From Gari tellinella (taxonomy: Eukaryota; Mollusca; Bivalvia; Cardiida; Psammobiidae): a stretch of DNA of 64,000 nt. The stretch spans positions 4,960,001 through 5,024,000 of the forward strand of contig OV277858.1 in NCBI GenBank assembly GCA_922989275.2, written 5' to 3'. Both the position numbers and the translations under genes were made by a program. The first letter of the stretch is position 1. Every line of letters begins with the position of its first letter. Of this stretch, positions 1-10,662 are shown in pieces. The notes beneath the pieces were generated by a model that did no database searches, was not told the origin of the DNA, and was given only the letters and a program-made list of their open reading frames with translations.

Positions 1-1
1 A

Positions 2-523
2 ATAGGTCATATTAGACAGTACCTTTCTCCAGAAGCTACAAAGACTTTGGTCAATTCTCTGGTCACATCAAACATTGACTACTGCAACTCACTGCTATAT
101 GGGATTCCCCAAAACTCACTACGAAAACTACAGCGTGTGCAAAATACAGCAGCCCGCATCATTACCAGGACTCCTCGGTACAATCACATCACACCAGTCT
201 TGAAGGAGCTACACTGGCTCCCAGTTCAACACAGAGTTGAATTCAAAATTCTGACACTCACATACAAAGCCATGTGCAATGATTCTCCAAGGTACATTGT
301 TAGTATGCTGGACGTGTATATACCTCGAAGAGAGTTGCGGTCTGCGAGTAAATCAGTATCGCTGGTTGTGCCGAGAAGTCGTTTGGTGAAGTTTGGAGAT
401 AGAAGTTTCATGCATGCAGCCCCAAAGCTCTGGAACACTCTGCCATCAGACATCAGAGATGCTAGCTCAATTGCAGCCTTCAAAAAACGTTTGAAAACTC
501 ACTTCTTTAATATCTGTTATTAG
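2..523 (+). CDS. LINE reverse transcriptase ORF2, C-terminal part
   Basis: The frame is open from base 2 to a TAG at 521-523 and has no start in the window, so it is the tail of a longer protein. It encodes the region downstream of the RT catalytic core. The visible signatures are S-IDYCNSLLYG, then LQRVQNTAARIIT, HITPVLKELHWLPV, R-EFKILTLTYKA and WNTLPSDIR, ending FKKRLKTHFF. These are the conserved C-terminal blocks of CR1/L2-type ORF2 proteins. The catalytic FADD box would lie upstream of the window. No stop or frameshift interrupts the visible part, so this copy may be fairly young. An upstream in-frame methionine is not needed, and a TTG at 47 is not a credible start. Confidence 0.85.
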   Translation: MGHIRQYLSPEATKTLVNSLVTSNIDYCNSLLYGIPQNSLRKLQRVQNTAARIITRTPRYNHITPVLKELHWLPVQHRVEFKILTLTYKAMCNDSPRYIVSMLDVYIPRRELRSASKSVSLVVPRSRLVKFGDRSFMHAAPKLWNTLPSDIRDASSIAAFKKRLKTHFFNICY

Positions 524-760
524 AAGAAAGTAGGTAATCAATGACTGCTACCTCTGGGCTGTGCTCTTGCTTTGAATGTTGTGGGTCTAAATCGCAGTTC
601 TGGAGTTGTACCATTGACCTGGTGCCTGTCTGGTAGATCTTGCTGGTAGGGATTTCCCAATCGCTTTGAAATCATTTGGCTAGGGGTCTATGGTGTAATT
701 CTTGGACAGCGTTATGTTTATGAACTAAGGGTGTACCACGGCCATGGATTATTGAATACT

Positions 761-945
761 CAACCAAACAACACGGATAGTATTGTTTTAAACATTCGTT
801 TTACGACTTGTGAACTCCTCTCCAGCTCTGCACTGAAACAAACAAACAAATTCAACCAAACAACATGGAGAGTATTGTTTTAAACATTCGTTTTACGACT
901 TGTGAACTACTCTCCGGTTCTACACTGAAACAAACAAACAAACAA
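761..945 (+). repeat. 92-bp tandem duplication in LINE 3' UTR
   Basis: Two copies, from 761 and from 853, share CAACCAAACAACA, GTATTGTTTTAAACATTCG and CACTGAAACAAACAAACAAA with few differences. The second copy ends in a longer (AAAC)n run. Confidence 0.8.
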
Positions 946-1238
946 ACAAAAAAGCACTCTGTTTTTAATCATGCCATTGATCTTTTAATTATTTGACTCA
1001 TTTTAAAAATGATTTTACAAACTTACTATAACAATTTTATAATCTTGGTAATAATATTGAAAGAATTTCTTTATTTCGATGCATCTCAATATTGTATCAT
1101 TTTTATTGTGAATGTAGTTATTTGTCTTTCTCGCTTTGTAGGCACATTTATATAATTTCATGTGAAGCGCTTTTGAACGCACAACTCCTGTGTGAAAAGA
1201 GCGCTATATAAATCGGGTATAATAATAATAAGAATAAT

Positions 1239-2130
1239 AACTTGTGTATTTGATCCCCGAAAGATTGGATATAATAACCGAAATAAGTGTATTGGAAGCC
1301 ATTTGTGTTTACCAGTTTTGGACTTTCAGCTACATGTGAGAGGGTGAAATAAAACAGAAATGGATTTAGCAAACCTAAATTATGTGAAAAAGGTGATTTG
1401 TCAACATTTCCCCAAAATGACCATTACAAATATGATTTCCCCAAAATCCGACATATTTGAGATAAAAAAATCAATATTACAAAATGAGATCATGCGAAGG
1501 AAGTTCGTTAGTTTCTTAGTGTTATACCCGGTAAGGTATTTTTAACTGTATCGAAAATAATGCATAAAACAGGTGTATATACTTAAATAGCTTTAGATAA
1601 TATTAGATCACATGATTCGGGGAAAAGTAGTGTAATAAAATCTTATTTTTCTTAAAAGGTTGCGCTTGTATTCCATATACATAATATTAACTAACCTTTT
1701 ATAGGTAAAAAATAAATAATGCAGAACCCCATTTATATATTCCTCCTTAGGGAGACCGTCCTTTTTTTCCTCTTTAGGGAGACATTTTGTATATCATATA
1801 TTTTTCGACTTATAATCAGCTAGAATCAATTTTCTTAGACACCTAATGTCTATTTATATGATTCTAAAGTCCTTTAACCTATATTTAACCTATATTTCCT
1901 TTAACAAAAAATATATAAAAATTTTGGTCTCCTTAATATTTTGTTAGTACGAAATAAGGATTAAAGTCCCATTGTGTTTTCAGACCTTTTTTCTATGTCT
2001 AAAATACAACAAAGGTTAATAATAATGTTTGAACATTCTTGTGGGCCAAGCCGATCCTTGGAATGTTGAAAACAGACCTATATCACCAAAAAGGGTGGTT
2101 TAAAACCGTAACAAACCGAAAGTAAAACTT
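1239..2130. other. AT-rich non-coding stretch
   Basis: No gene was recognised. Two short TTTAGGGAGACC fragments at 1745-1790 match the start of the repeat element at 13.83 kb and are probably debris of that family. Confidence 0.6.
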
Positions 2131-2134
2131 CTGA

Positions 2135-2142
2135 TATAAATA
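2135..2142 (+). promoter_or_regulatory. TATA-like box upstream of candidate exon
   Basis: TATAAATA lies 56 bases before an ATG in good context, and a CATGTGAC E-box-like site sits between them at about 2162. The placement fits a promoter, but in AT-rich DNA such motifs are cheap. Confidence 0.25.
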
Positions 2143-2197
2143 GCACTATGTTTTGATGTGTCATGTGACATGGCCGGAAGTTGTGGAGATAACAAAA

Positions 2198-2231
2198 ATG
2201 GCGGACAACGCGAGTTCAGCTTCTTGTTTTG
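2198..2231 (+). CDS. candidate first coding exon of an unidentified gene
   Basis: An ATG in strong context (AAAATGG) opens a short frame, MADNASSASCF, that ends at a consensus donor GTAAGT at 2232-2237. The 34-base exon would leave the reading frame in phase 1. No downstream partner exon was found on the plus strand within the window, and nothing in the peptide names a family. The evidence is only start context plus a perfect donor, so a chance match remains possible. Confidence 0.25.
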
Positions 2232-2703
2232 GTAAGTGTTTGAGCTTATATTATCGATCATTCAAACCGATTAAAGATACTAACAGAAGAATGTGTTCAA
2301 TTATGATGAATCGTTAAACGTGTTAATCATCTGGCACTGAGTTTAAGCCTTACAGACTCAAAAACTCAGTACAAATCATCAAAATGTTGTGAGAGGCGCC
2401 CAACGGGGCGAAATCATATTTGAATATGCGTAATTTCTTCTTCTTTCATTAATGTGCCGGGTCCACCCTGGGCAACTTTGGTCATGTATTTGGTTTATCT
2501 TTTCGAATATCTCCACAAAGAAAGACCTGATCGGCCGTACCGAAAAGTACGGAATGTAACAATCTGAATTATGTTGAGACCATTTGATCCGGCTCAGCAG
2601 AGCCTCTATACGATCCTGAAGGATCCCGGCTCCTTTATTGGAAGAAGAAGAATAATTAATACGTCGTAGAATCCTATTAAAGAGAAATAGGGGAAAAATG
2701 TCC

Positions 2704-2775
2704 GCACGAGGTGGGATTCGAACCCACGACCACCTCAACACTAGTCCGGCGCTCTACCGGCTGAGCTAACTGGGC
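2704..2775 (-). repeat. tRNA-derived SINE head, copy 1
   Basis: On the minus strand there is a tRNA-like fold: a D arm TAGCTCAGCCGGTAGAGC and a T arm GTGGGTTCGAATCCCAC, both intact Pol III box A and box B matches. The anticodon loop would read AGT (Thr-like), but the anticodon stem pairs poorly and the acceptor is imperfect. It is therefore a tRNA-derived repeat rather than a working tRNA. The surrounding 130 bases recur at 2897-3040. Confidence 0.6.
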
Positions 2776-2924
2776 GGTCTATCGATCCCACCTCCACAGC
2801 CACTACATTCCTCCCCCTTCACTTTTCAGAGCCTAACCCAGCTCTCACGAAGACCGAATGACTCCCAGGCCCGGACCGTCAAACACTTCTGACACCATTA
2901 AAGGGAAACAGGGGAAAAATGTCC

Positions 2925-3003
2925 GCCCGAGGTGGGATTCGAACCCACGACCACCTCAACACTAGTCCGGTGCTCTACCGAGTACCGACTGAGCTAACCG
3001 GGC
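2925..3003 (-). repeat. tRNA-derived SINE head, copy 2
   Basis: This is a second copy of the same unit, about 220 bases from the first. The acceptor GCCC..GGGC pairs better than in copy 1, but the D loop carries an 8-base insertion that repeats the CTACCG motif and would distort the fold. Both copies begin with the same GGGGAAAAATGTCCGC lead and end with ATCGATCCCACCTCCACA. Confidence 0.6.
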
Positions 3004-3398
3004 GGTTTATCGATCCCACCTCCACACACACTACACTATTAAGGCTTGTACACAATGGTGAGAAGTGATGATACTAAGCACTGAGAGCTTGCTTTTAACT
3101 TAACTTTGCATCCTGTTTAAGTATATTCTTTATACTTTTGTTTTATCTCTTATCTTCGATCTCTTAATTTTTATGTAACACTTTACTAACACTGTCTTTC
3201 CCAGACAACGTGCCTCCCAATCATAATGTTAAGGTGTAAAATAAAATTAATTAATTTACACCTCTAATTTATGCCTCCAAATACAATGTAACATGTAGTT
3301 CAATTTTTACAGTCAATAATATGCTCCATAAGAAATATATTCCATATCCTAGCAGGTGGTTGCTTAAAGCAGGCTAAAAGTTAAAAGCAGCAAGTGCC
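3004..3398. other. AT-rich non-coding stretch
   Basis: No gene was seen. GCAGGTGGTTGCTTAAAGCAGG at 3352-3374 is a fragment of the hairpin MITE family seen whole at 42,953-43,197. Confidence 0.5.
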
Positions 3399-3824
3399 TT
3401 AACCCTTTCACAGCCAACTCTTTTGTGAGATTTTTACCATTACAACGTTTCATTGTCATCTGCTTCAATTTTGTTGTCTGCAATGTCGTTTCAATGTTTA
3501 AAAAAAAGGCAGTATGACTGAAGAAATTTTCAAACGAGTGTCAAACAGTTTAGATCCTGATCAGACACCTACCGCGTGAAGCGGCATCTGATCAGGATCC
3601 AAACTGTTTGCAAACATGCTTTAAAGTTTTAAATTAAGCCATGTCCATTATGATTTTTATATATCGCAAACTCATAAACAGTGCAGACCATGATCAGAGT
3701 TGTGCTTTAGGAGCACCCTTATCAGTGTATACACTGTTTAAATAAGACAAGTGAACTTTTCACAGGTACACTGGTTAATAACTATGAGTATACATGTACT
3801 CAGTTCTAGGGTTCAATGGGTTAA
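3399..3824. mobile_element. MITE with TTAACCC ends and central hairpin
   Basis: It begins TTAACCCTTTCA and ends TTCAATGGGTTAA, so the ends are inverted and both carry TTAA. A hairpin at about 3543-3611 has arms around GATCCTGATCAGAC and its complement. A related element with better ends lies at 59,335-59,576. The TTAA at both ends suggests a piggyBac-like target, which is inference. Confidence 0.55.
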
Positions 3825-4062
3825 GCAGTCATCTGTTTTAAACACTGATAAAGTTCTTTGAAGGGAAAGTTTAGTACTAAAGATGGTTATTTCTTCAAGT
3901 TTTACAAGTTAAAGACACACAAAACAAATATTGATGATCATTGTTGGAGATACAAAACAACAAAACTTAAAAACACAAATGTAATATTTAATTAAATTTG
4001 ATCAGCACACGCTCAATGGAAAATTTGTTTTTCTAACTGGTATCATTGGTATGACTTATAAA

Positions 4063-4156
4063 TCATTCAAAATACAGTTCAATGAATGTCATAGACTGTC
4101 CCGGTGTATTATCCTTGAAGATGCTCTCTGTTGTTGCAACATCTGTGTTGATGAAT
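4063..4156 (-). CDS. candidate terminal exon of a minus-strand gene
   Basis: A strong acceptor (TTTTATTTTTATTTCAG) precedes 94 bases that encode a peptide starting FINTDVATTESIFKD and closing FIELYFE before TGA at 4065-4063. The exon enters in phase 2, which matches the donor at 7380 exactly. I do not recognise the family. With the segments at 7380-7492, 8910-9039 and 12,156-12,361 the summed length is 543 bases, a multiple of three, but two in-frame stops lie in the first two exons. So the model may be a decayed gene or partly wrong. Confidence 0.4.
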
Positions 4157-4271
4157 CTGAAATAAAAATAAAAGATTATAACAATTTTGTGTACTACTGA
4201 TATATTTCCATATACAGTAATAAGCCTCTCTAAAACAAAGGATAATTGATTATGTAAAAGACATGTTACAG

Positions 4272-6089
4272 CTTAAAGGGACTCGCAACCGGATGGTGTA
4301 CTTGTCAAAATAAAATTAAATTCTCAAATAAAAGCAAATTTGTGACATTATTTGGCCTCTGACATTAAAAAAATATGATCAGTCCAAAAAAAGTCTCAAG
4401 AATCGTCACCGAATCTTAAGTTTTTTAAGATATCTTCCATCGTTTTTCTATAGCGTCAGCTGACGGTATAATTGTTGTTGTTGCTTCTCTACACGGGCTC
4501 AGACATAAACCCGAGCCGAATAAAGTACTATCAATCGCTACCAGTGAAGTACGTTAATTTGCTACCATTTATATAGAGAGCGGTGGTAGCCGAGGTGTTA
4601 AAGGCGTTTCCTCATTTTTAGCTCACCTGAGCCGAAGGCTCAGGATGAGCTATTGTGATCCCATGCCGTCCGTCATCCGTTCACATTTTCAAACAATATC
4701 TCCTCAGAAACCACTGACCCGATTTCAACCAAACTTTGTCAGACGCATCAGTGACAAGGGGGAACGAAATATTGTTCAAATATTTTGGCTAGAGTTATTC
4801 CCCTTGCTGTGTGACCAGGTTTTCTAACATGACCGTATAGACAACTTTTAATGCATAAGAAAATCTTAAAAAATCTTCTTCTCAGAAACCCAATGGCCCA
4901 GACCTTTGATATTTGGTATGTATCAATTCCAAATGATTTTCTAGCAAGATTGTTCAAATTTTGACCCTGGGGCCAAAAATGGCCCCTCCCTGGGGCTTAT
5001 CAGTTTTTCTTAGGAAAACATTTAAAAATCTTCTTCTCTGAAACTATATGGCCTAGATCATTAATATTTGACATGTAGCTTTGCCTTATGGTCCTCTACC
5101 AAGATTGTTCAAATTATGACCCCGGGTCAAAATTGGCTTCACCCCGGGGCTTATCAGTTTTACATATAATTTATAGGAAAACTTTTAAAAATCTTCTTCT
5201 CTGAAACTGTAGGGCCCTGATCTTTAATATTTGACATATAGCTTTTCCTTGTGGTCCTCTACCAAGATTGTTCAAATTTTGACCCCGGGGCCAAAAATGG
5301 CCCGCCCTGGGGCTTATCAGTTTTTCATAGGAAAACCTTTAAAAATCTTCTTCTCAGAAACCGTATGGCCTAGATCATTAATATTTGACATGTAGCTTTG
5401 CCTTATGGTCATCTACCAAGATTGTTCAAATTATGACCCCCGGGTCAAAATTGGCCCGGCCCCGCCCCGGGGCTTATATGTTTTACATAGACTTATATAG
5501 GAAAACCTTTACAAATCTTCTTCTCTAAAACTGTAAAGCCCAGATCTTTAATATTTGACATATAGCTTTGCCTTCTGGTCCTCTACCAAGGTTGTTCAAA
5601 TTTTGACCCCGTGGCCAAAAATGGCCCCGCCCTCAGGCTTATTAGTTTTTCATAGGAAAACCTTTAAAAAATCTTCTTGTCTGAACCCGTAAGGCCCAGA
5701 TCATTTATATTTGACATGAAGCTTTGCCCCTATATGGTCCTCTACCAAGATTGTTCAAATTATGACCCCTGGATCAAATTGTCCTCGCCCTGGGGCTTAT
5801 CAGTTATATCAGCTATATCAAAATGTTGTCTTGCCCAGTCAGCTTCTATGGTACAATGTCTCAGGTGAGCGAAATGTGGCCCTATGGGCCTCTTGTTCAT
5901 GATTGTCTACGCATGGAGGGGTCACGGGTTCGAATCCCACCAGAGCTTCTTCTTTTCTTTTTTTTTGAAATACATTTTTTAACAGAATTTATTATCCTAA
6001 ACTAAATCTTACCCATTTATATAAGCATTTGACATATATTTACAAATAACTATTTTTAATGCTAAATCCGGTTGCGAGCCTCTTTAAAG
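4272..6089. mobile_element. TIR element with tRNA-like core, split by a later insertion
   Basis: The ends are inverted: CTTAAAGGGACTCGCAACCG on the left and the complement of CTTTAAAGAGGCTCGCAACC on the right. Inside, a tRNA-like sequence (box A TGGTAGCCGAGG at about 4585, box B GGGTTCGAATCCC at about 5928) is cut in two by the 1.27-kb element at 4619-5892. The copy at 34,898-35,365 (minus) lacks that insertion and shows the tRNA-like part intact. Without the insert the element is about 540 bases. It carries both DNA-transposon-like ends and a Pol III promoter, which is an odd mix. Confidence 0.6.
4619..5892 (+). mobile_element. AGCTCACC-type tandem-core element
   Basis: It opens with AGCTCACCTGAGCCGAAGG and closes with CAGGTGAGCGAAATG then GGGCCTCTTG, termini shared with 32,819-34,175 and with the right end at 20,105. 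The body is six tandem units of about 160 bases, each with AAATCTTCTTCTC, CATGTAGCTTTGCC and GATTGTTCAAATT and a GACCCCGGGGCC box. It sits in a T run, and the unoccupied site is visible at 35,090 (minus). There is no coding capacity. The architecture resembles the bivalve pearl family, short elements with a core of tandem units; that assignment is from general knowledge. Confidence 0.7.
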
Positions 6090-7279
6090 CAAAGTGACAG
6101 TAAAACTGAACTGTCACTTTGCTTTAAGCATTCACCTGCCATAAATACCTTCGACTTAACACAATATACTGACCGTAACAGAGAGGTTTTACTGTATATG
6201 TGTTGATTTAGAAAAAATCAATTTTATCAAGTTTATTCTCACTTGTCTAGAATACTTTGAAACATTTTACCACCAGGCAGCTTTGAGTATTCTCTTGAAA
6301 ATAAGTGTCAAACTTTTTTTTTTATATATATATATAACTTCTTTCTTTACAATTTGCATCAAACATTTCACTATGTCAACACCATACACCTGTTTGAAAT
6401 ATAATAGTTACATTTAGAAACAGTGCAGACCCTGATCTGAGGGCTTTGGTCAGGGTCTACACTGTTTGCTAATTTAGACCAGTATTTATTAAAGTACACA
6501 GAATTCCAAGTAGAATAGCTCATGTTTTGGTAACTCAAATGATCCACAAGGGACAATTATAACCAACAAGAGTTACTAAGTGTTGAAAGAGTTAACTTGA
6601 ACATTGGTTCACACTCACTTTGAAGCCAAAGAAGTGATGTACCAGTAATGATAATGACCATAATACTAATTTTTCATTTTTTCAGAGAGCAGACTATGGG
6701 AATCTCTTTGAATTTGTACAATCACCTGCTCAATTAAAATATACCTTTGCGTTTTTGTGTTATACATGTATTTTAAATTTTATATCACCAGTACTTTAAC
6801 AAACTAATGTGAACATACAATTGAATCTTGTTTAAATTACCAATTCATGCACCCCTTGCATACACAGTCACTACACCAATCATTACAATTAATTGATTGA
6901 CTCTTTCCTCCACTCAACCAGTTACTATTTATTCTTTACCCCATAGCCTGTTTCTAGTTTTGAGGACAGATTAGAACTTAAAACAGTTTAAAAAAAGCAA
7001 AATGCACCCCAAGCATTCTGCTTTTCAGCCTGTTTAAGCTACCCTCTAATAGTACATATAGAAACTATATATTTTGGTACATGTTTATGAGTGCATCAAT
7101 TAGAAATATTTTCTTCAGTGGAGGAATAAATTAAATGTGATAGAACTTGCCCTTCTATGGGGAGAAAAGGGTAAAATACATTAATACAGGTGGCGGCTTA
7201 AAATAATATGAGAGTAAAACAGAAAGCTCCTAAAGGAGCTTTCTGGTTAGCTTTCATCTTGTTGTTTGCAGTACCCTGT
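6090..7279. other. non-coding stretch with hairpin MITE debris
   Basis: A hairpin at 6418-6472 (CAGTGCAGACCCTGATC paired with its near complement) belongs to the dispersed GATCAG hairpin family. TTTACCCCATAGCCTGTTTC near 6937 and AGGGTAAAATAC near 7170 look like decayed ends of the TTTAACCCATTACC family. No gene was seen. Confidence 0.5.
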
Positions 7280-7379
7280 CTCAAACACAGAATGGGCTAT
7301 TAGTGGTAAAACATTTACAGTGATTTAGGGTTCCAAATAATGCATGACATAGAATTCCTGAAGCATTTGGCATTCTTAC

Positions 7380-7492
7380 CTGAGGTATAGCTCTTTTATT
7401 GGGATTTTGAGAAGTTTTGCCTGTTGGGGGTGCCCCTCTCCATGCTCTCCCTCTTCCGGCAACTGTTTTGGGGAATTGAAAGAGCGGGTTTG
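7380..7492 (-). CDS. candidate internal exon of the same minus-strand gene
   Basis: The 113-base segment lies between TTACAG and a CAG/GTAAGA donor. Read in phase 0 it encodes a charged, Gln- and Glu-rich stretch ending LLKIPIKELYL and leaves phase 2, fitting the terminal exon at 4063-4156 without a break. Another frame is also open from an ATG at 7508 (MGMVTANPLFQFPKT, with a GRGRAWRG motif), so the correct frame is not certain. The donor is strong, while the acceptor lacks a good pyrimidine tract. Confidence 0.35.
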
Positions 7493-7696
7493 CTGTAACC
7501 ATACCCATGGAACTGGATCACACTGGGATCATGATGCCATTATTTTTCCCTTCTAACTGTCCTATCTTGTGTAACACTTTTGTTGTATAGATGGTCTGAT
7601 GACTGCGACATATTGCTGAAGAATAAGAATTTGAATGTTCAAATCGCATGTGTAGCCGGGTTGAGTTTATGATTAAATGGTCAGATATATGTGTAA

Positions 7697-7779
7697 GCGG
7701 CCTGATGGTTCTGTGGGTATAACACTTGCCCTGTAACTTGTAAACAAGGGTTCCCCGGTTCGAGCCCCGGTCTGGCTGC
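7697..7779 (+). repeat. tRNA-derived SINE head
   Basis: A T arm CCCCGGTTCGAGCCCCGG (box B) follows a box-A-like TGATGGTTCTGTGGGTA at Pol III spacing. The anticodon arm is degenerate. It is most likely a tRNA-related SINE. Confidence 0.45.
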
Positions 7780-8035
7780 ATGTTTTTCTCACCATGTTAC
7801 ACATAATTACAGTTCAGTCACATATTACGGCAATTTCACTGTATAACCAACACGTTTCTTGGCCACTTATTGAAAATAATGACAACCTAAATGTTCATCC
7901 CCGCCCAAAGCAAAAGTATATAAATATGAAGCTCAATAATATGAACTCATACTTGGAATACCTTTCTTTCGACGGTGGGGAAGAAATTGGGATAGATTAT
8001 ACTTTGCCTGCCCCCAGGATCTTCCTTAATAACAG

Positions 8036-8475
8036 GTCGCCATGCAAGAGTAAAAGCGTCACTATTTTTGCCTTTCATTATGAAGCGACCAAGGCCTAGG
8101 GGGTCGGGTTGAGCTGATTAGTCTGTTGAACTTTTTACTTGCAAGAGTAAAAGCGTCACTATTTTTGCCTTTCATTACGAAGCGACCAAGAGTAACATTT
8201 ATGCCAATTATCAAGTGAATCAGGTTGAAAGTGAAGGAGGAGTTCAAAGTACAAGATTTTGCCTACCAATTTCAAGACCAAAAGTCAAGGTCACAGAGAC
8301 TTGAAATTTGTGTCTGGTACATCTACTACACCTGAATAACATTTATGCCAAGTATCAAATGAATTCAGTTGAAACTGAAGCAGGAGTTGAAAGTACAAAA
8401 TTTTGCAGACATACCGACCGACAGGCTGATTCCAGTATACCCCCTTCAAACTCTGTTTGTAGGGGTATAACTAGA
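8036..8475 (+). repeat. mollusc repeat with internal direct duplication
   Basis: GCAAGAGTAAAAGCGTCACT through GAAGCGACCAAG occurs twice, at 8044-8094 and 8142-8191. A second internal pair (AACATTTATGCCAA, then TCAGGTTGAAAGTGAAG) follows. The right end, CCAGTATACCCCC..TTTGTAGGGGTATAA, matches the right end of the 13.8-16.2 kb element. Confidence 0.6.
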
Positions 8476-8909
8476 CTTTATCACTAAAGGTGATTAATAC
8501 CCCCACTAGCGCCTAATGTTACAAGAAGCAAATATGTCAAGATAAATGGTGTTGTGTGTACTCCATATGAAATAGAGGCTTCTCCTATGATTTGATTTAA
8601 TGACCTTCTTTTAGACCATACATAACTCGCATTCATACATTGCCTAGATTCTTTATAAAAAATTTAAAGTCTATACAATGAGATTTTTTTTATGAAATCG
8701 GGCCAGGAGTTTCAGAGGTTTTTTCTAGATTTTTTGCACTGTTGCCATGGCAACAAGACCATTTGCACCACCCAATTTTTTTTTAAAATTTGAAGCTCAA
8801 ACCAATAGCATGTATCTGAGCAAGTTTGGTAACATTGATTAATTTTAAAAAAAATGACCGCAATTACCCATGAGGTTGTGTGGTATAGATAATAGATAAT
8901 AATGATTAC

Positions 8910-9039
8910 CCTCCATTTGCTTCTGATATCTCAGACGACAGGAAAAGATGGTCCTGGGGCTTCAGCCAAATATATTGGGCTTGACTGTCTTGGGCCGGTA
9001 CACTCTCTTGCTTCTCCTTTTGATGTTCTATTCTTAAAC
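8910..9039 (-). CDS. candidate internal exon of the same minus-strand gene
   Basis: It is bounded by a good acceptor (GTGTTTTCACAG) and a GTAATC donor, 130 bases. In the phase demanded by the first exon it reads FKNRTSKGEARECTG and onward but meets TGA at 8933-8931, eight codons before the donor. A second frame is fully open (LRIEHQKEKQESVPAQ and on). Either this is a decayed exon, or an unseen intermediate exon changes the phase. No family was recognised. Confidence 0.3.
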
Positions 9040-9699
9040 CTGTGAAAACACTCTCAGTTATTACTATTATCAATTTATCATTACTATTACTGATTCTATA
9101 AGAATACGATGCAGACATTAATCAGACAGCTCTTGATTCTTTAAGCAGACGTATAACAAATGAATTTAGAAATTATACATAGTGTCTTATTTATCTTTAA
9201 ACTAAATAATTTACAGTTATAAGCAGCATCTTTATCAGATAGTATCGCAATTTAACCCACTACCCCATAGTCTGTTTCTAGTTTTGAAGACAGGTCAGAC
9301 CACGTATAGAAAGTTGACAGTAAAGTAGAAATCACCTATGCCCGCCACCAATTAGAATATTGCTTTTTATTTATGCTTTTTGGTGGATTACTAGGAAATA
9401 GCAGTGGATTATCACTTGATAATTTCACTGTTTCAAGCAGTGGAATTATCGTTGCACTAGGTTCTTTTATTAATTTTGCTCGTAAGGCTTCCCAAGAATC
9501 ATAATTCAATGACGTCAAAAAAATAATTCAGTGACGTCATTATTCGGTAAACTGTCACGTAAATGTGTTTGATATCAATTTGGGGCTCAACATGGGATAA
9601 ATAATGTACTTTCGCTTTCAATTGTCACACAATTTTGCTTAAAAAAGTGGCTTAAAAGCATAAATAAATAGAATAACTGTATTTTTTCAGTGTAAGATT

Positions 9700-9800
9700 G
9701 AATTTAATCCATTGAGTGAACATCAGATGTTATATTTTCACGAGTGGCGAAGCCACTCGTGAAAATATAACATCTGATGTTCACTCAATGGATTAAATTC
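9700..9800. repeat. perfect 49-bp palindrome
   Basis: The arms 9700-9748 and 9752-9800 are exact complements around a GAA loop, and similarity continues outward with small gaps to CAGTGT on each side (about 9688 and 9815). It would fold into a long hairpin. It resembles a foldback MITE; no coding sequence was seen. Confidence 0.9.
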
Positions 9801-9926
9801 TTATCTTTGTAACACTGAAAAAACAACCCAGTTATCCTCTATGTCATTTTTCATTTCTGGCAAAAACACCTCACCAAAAAGCTGGAAGGTGCTCAACGTG
9901 CATCAGCCAGATTTTAAATGATCACA

Positions 9927-10662
9927 TGTATCCCAGGTTAGGTTTGACTGTACTCCATTGTTCAATTTGATGATCATACAGACTATAGATAGTCTTTTAC
10001 ATCATGCTGTAGTCTGTATCATTGCTCACTATTTCCAGCATGTACATGTATATGTACTTGTCAGTGGCCAGTGGGAGAGTGAGTTTGGCAGGTGAACTCA
10101 TACAGGGGTAAATGCGCTAGTCCTACCCATTTACGCGTTAAAGTAATCTATGCGTAAGAAACGCATAGTGAACGGTTAAATAACGAACGGTTAACGCCTA
10201 ACGATTTTAAAGCGTTAATAAATGATTATACCAGAGATGTTGCGATGGGTGCGTCAGTTTCCGTTTCACACGGAATGTGCCTTAACCTAAAGCGCCTTTT
10301 GATTTACTTTTCAAGAAATGGCTAGGAAACGCGTTTAACGAAACGGATAATAAACGCGTAAAGTGGGTAGGAATAGTGTATTTACCACTGTATAATGCAC
10401 GAGTCAGTAGTTCTCTGCATGGTTTTCACATGACACTAATGTTAACGTGCAATATATCTGCACCATGGATACTAATGGACATTCTGACTCCATTCTCCCA
10501 TCCTTAAGGTTGATAAATAGAATGCATTAACTTCTGTTTGAGACTTTGATAAGTTAGTTCTCTACCTCATCCGACCAGCTGATCTTTTGTCTACTATAAG
10601 CTGATAAACATACCAAACTCCACCAGGGTTTCTTACTCTATTTACAGGCCGACCTGGTTACA
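9927..10662 (+). mobile_element. solo LTR, older copy, holding a MITE
   Basis: It starts TGTATCCCAGGTTAGG and ends ACCTGGTTACA, aligning with the solo LTR at 13,251-13,827 along most of its length. Removing the MITE at 10,103-10,390 leaves about 448 bases. No flanking duplication is visible, consistent with age. No internal retrovirus-like genes lie nearby. Confidence 0.6.
10103..10390. mobile_element. 288-bp MITE with about 37-bp TIRs
   Basis: The ends are inverted repeats: CAGGGGTAAATGCGCTAGTC on the left, and the complement of the right end reads CAGTGGTAAATACACTATTC; both continue through CCTACCCA and ACGCGTT. It is flanked by TA on both sides. The empty site is visible in the related LTR near 13,425 (GAAATAATGCACGAG). 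A Tc1/mariner-like TA target is inferred. Confidence 0.75.

Larger units (their letters stand above)
1..1238 (+). mobile_element. 3' end of an L2/CR1-like non-LTR retrotransposon
   Basis: The element enters from the left window edge. It holds the end of its reverse transcriptase frame, a 3' UTR of about 700 bases, and a terminal stretch in which GCGCTATATAAATCGGGTA is followed by a (TAA)n-type tail near 1220-1238. A GCGC-TATATAAAT stem followed by a short A/T-rich microsatellite is the usual 3' end of L2 and CR1 group LINEs. The end at 1238 is placed where the TAATAATAA-like tail stops. The 5' part lies outside the window. Confidence 0.75.

Noticed and set aside
2704..3003. Functional tRNA genes
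   Set aside because: Boxes A and B are fine, but anticodon stems mispair and the sequences lie in duplicated repeat units; the same holds for 7,697, 11,098, 35,037 and 44,790.
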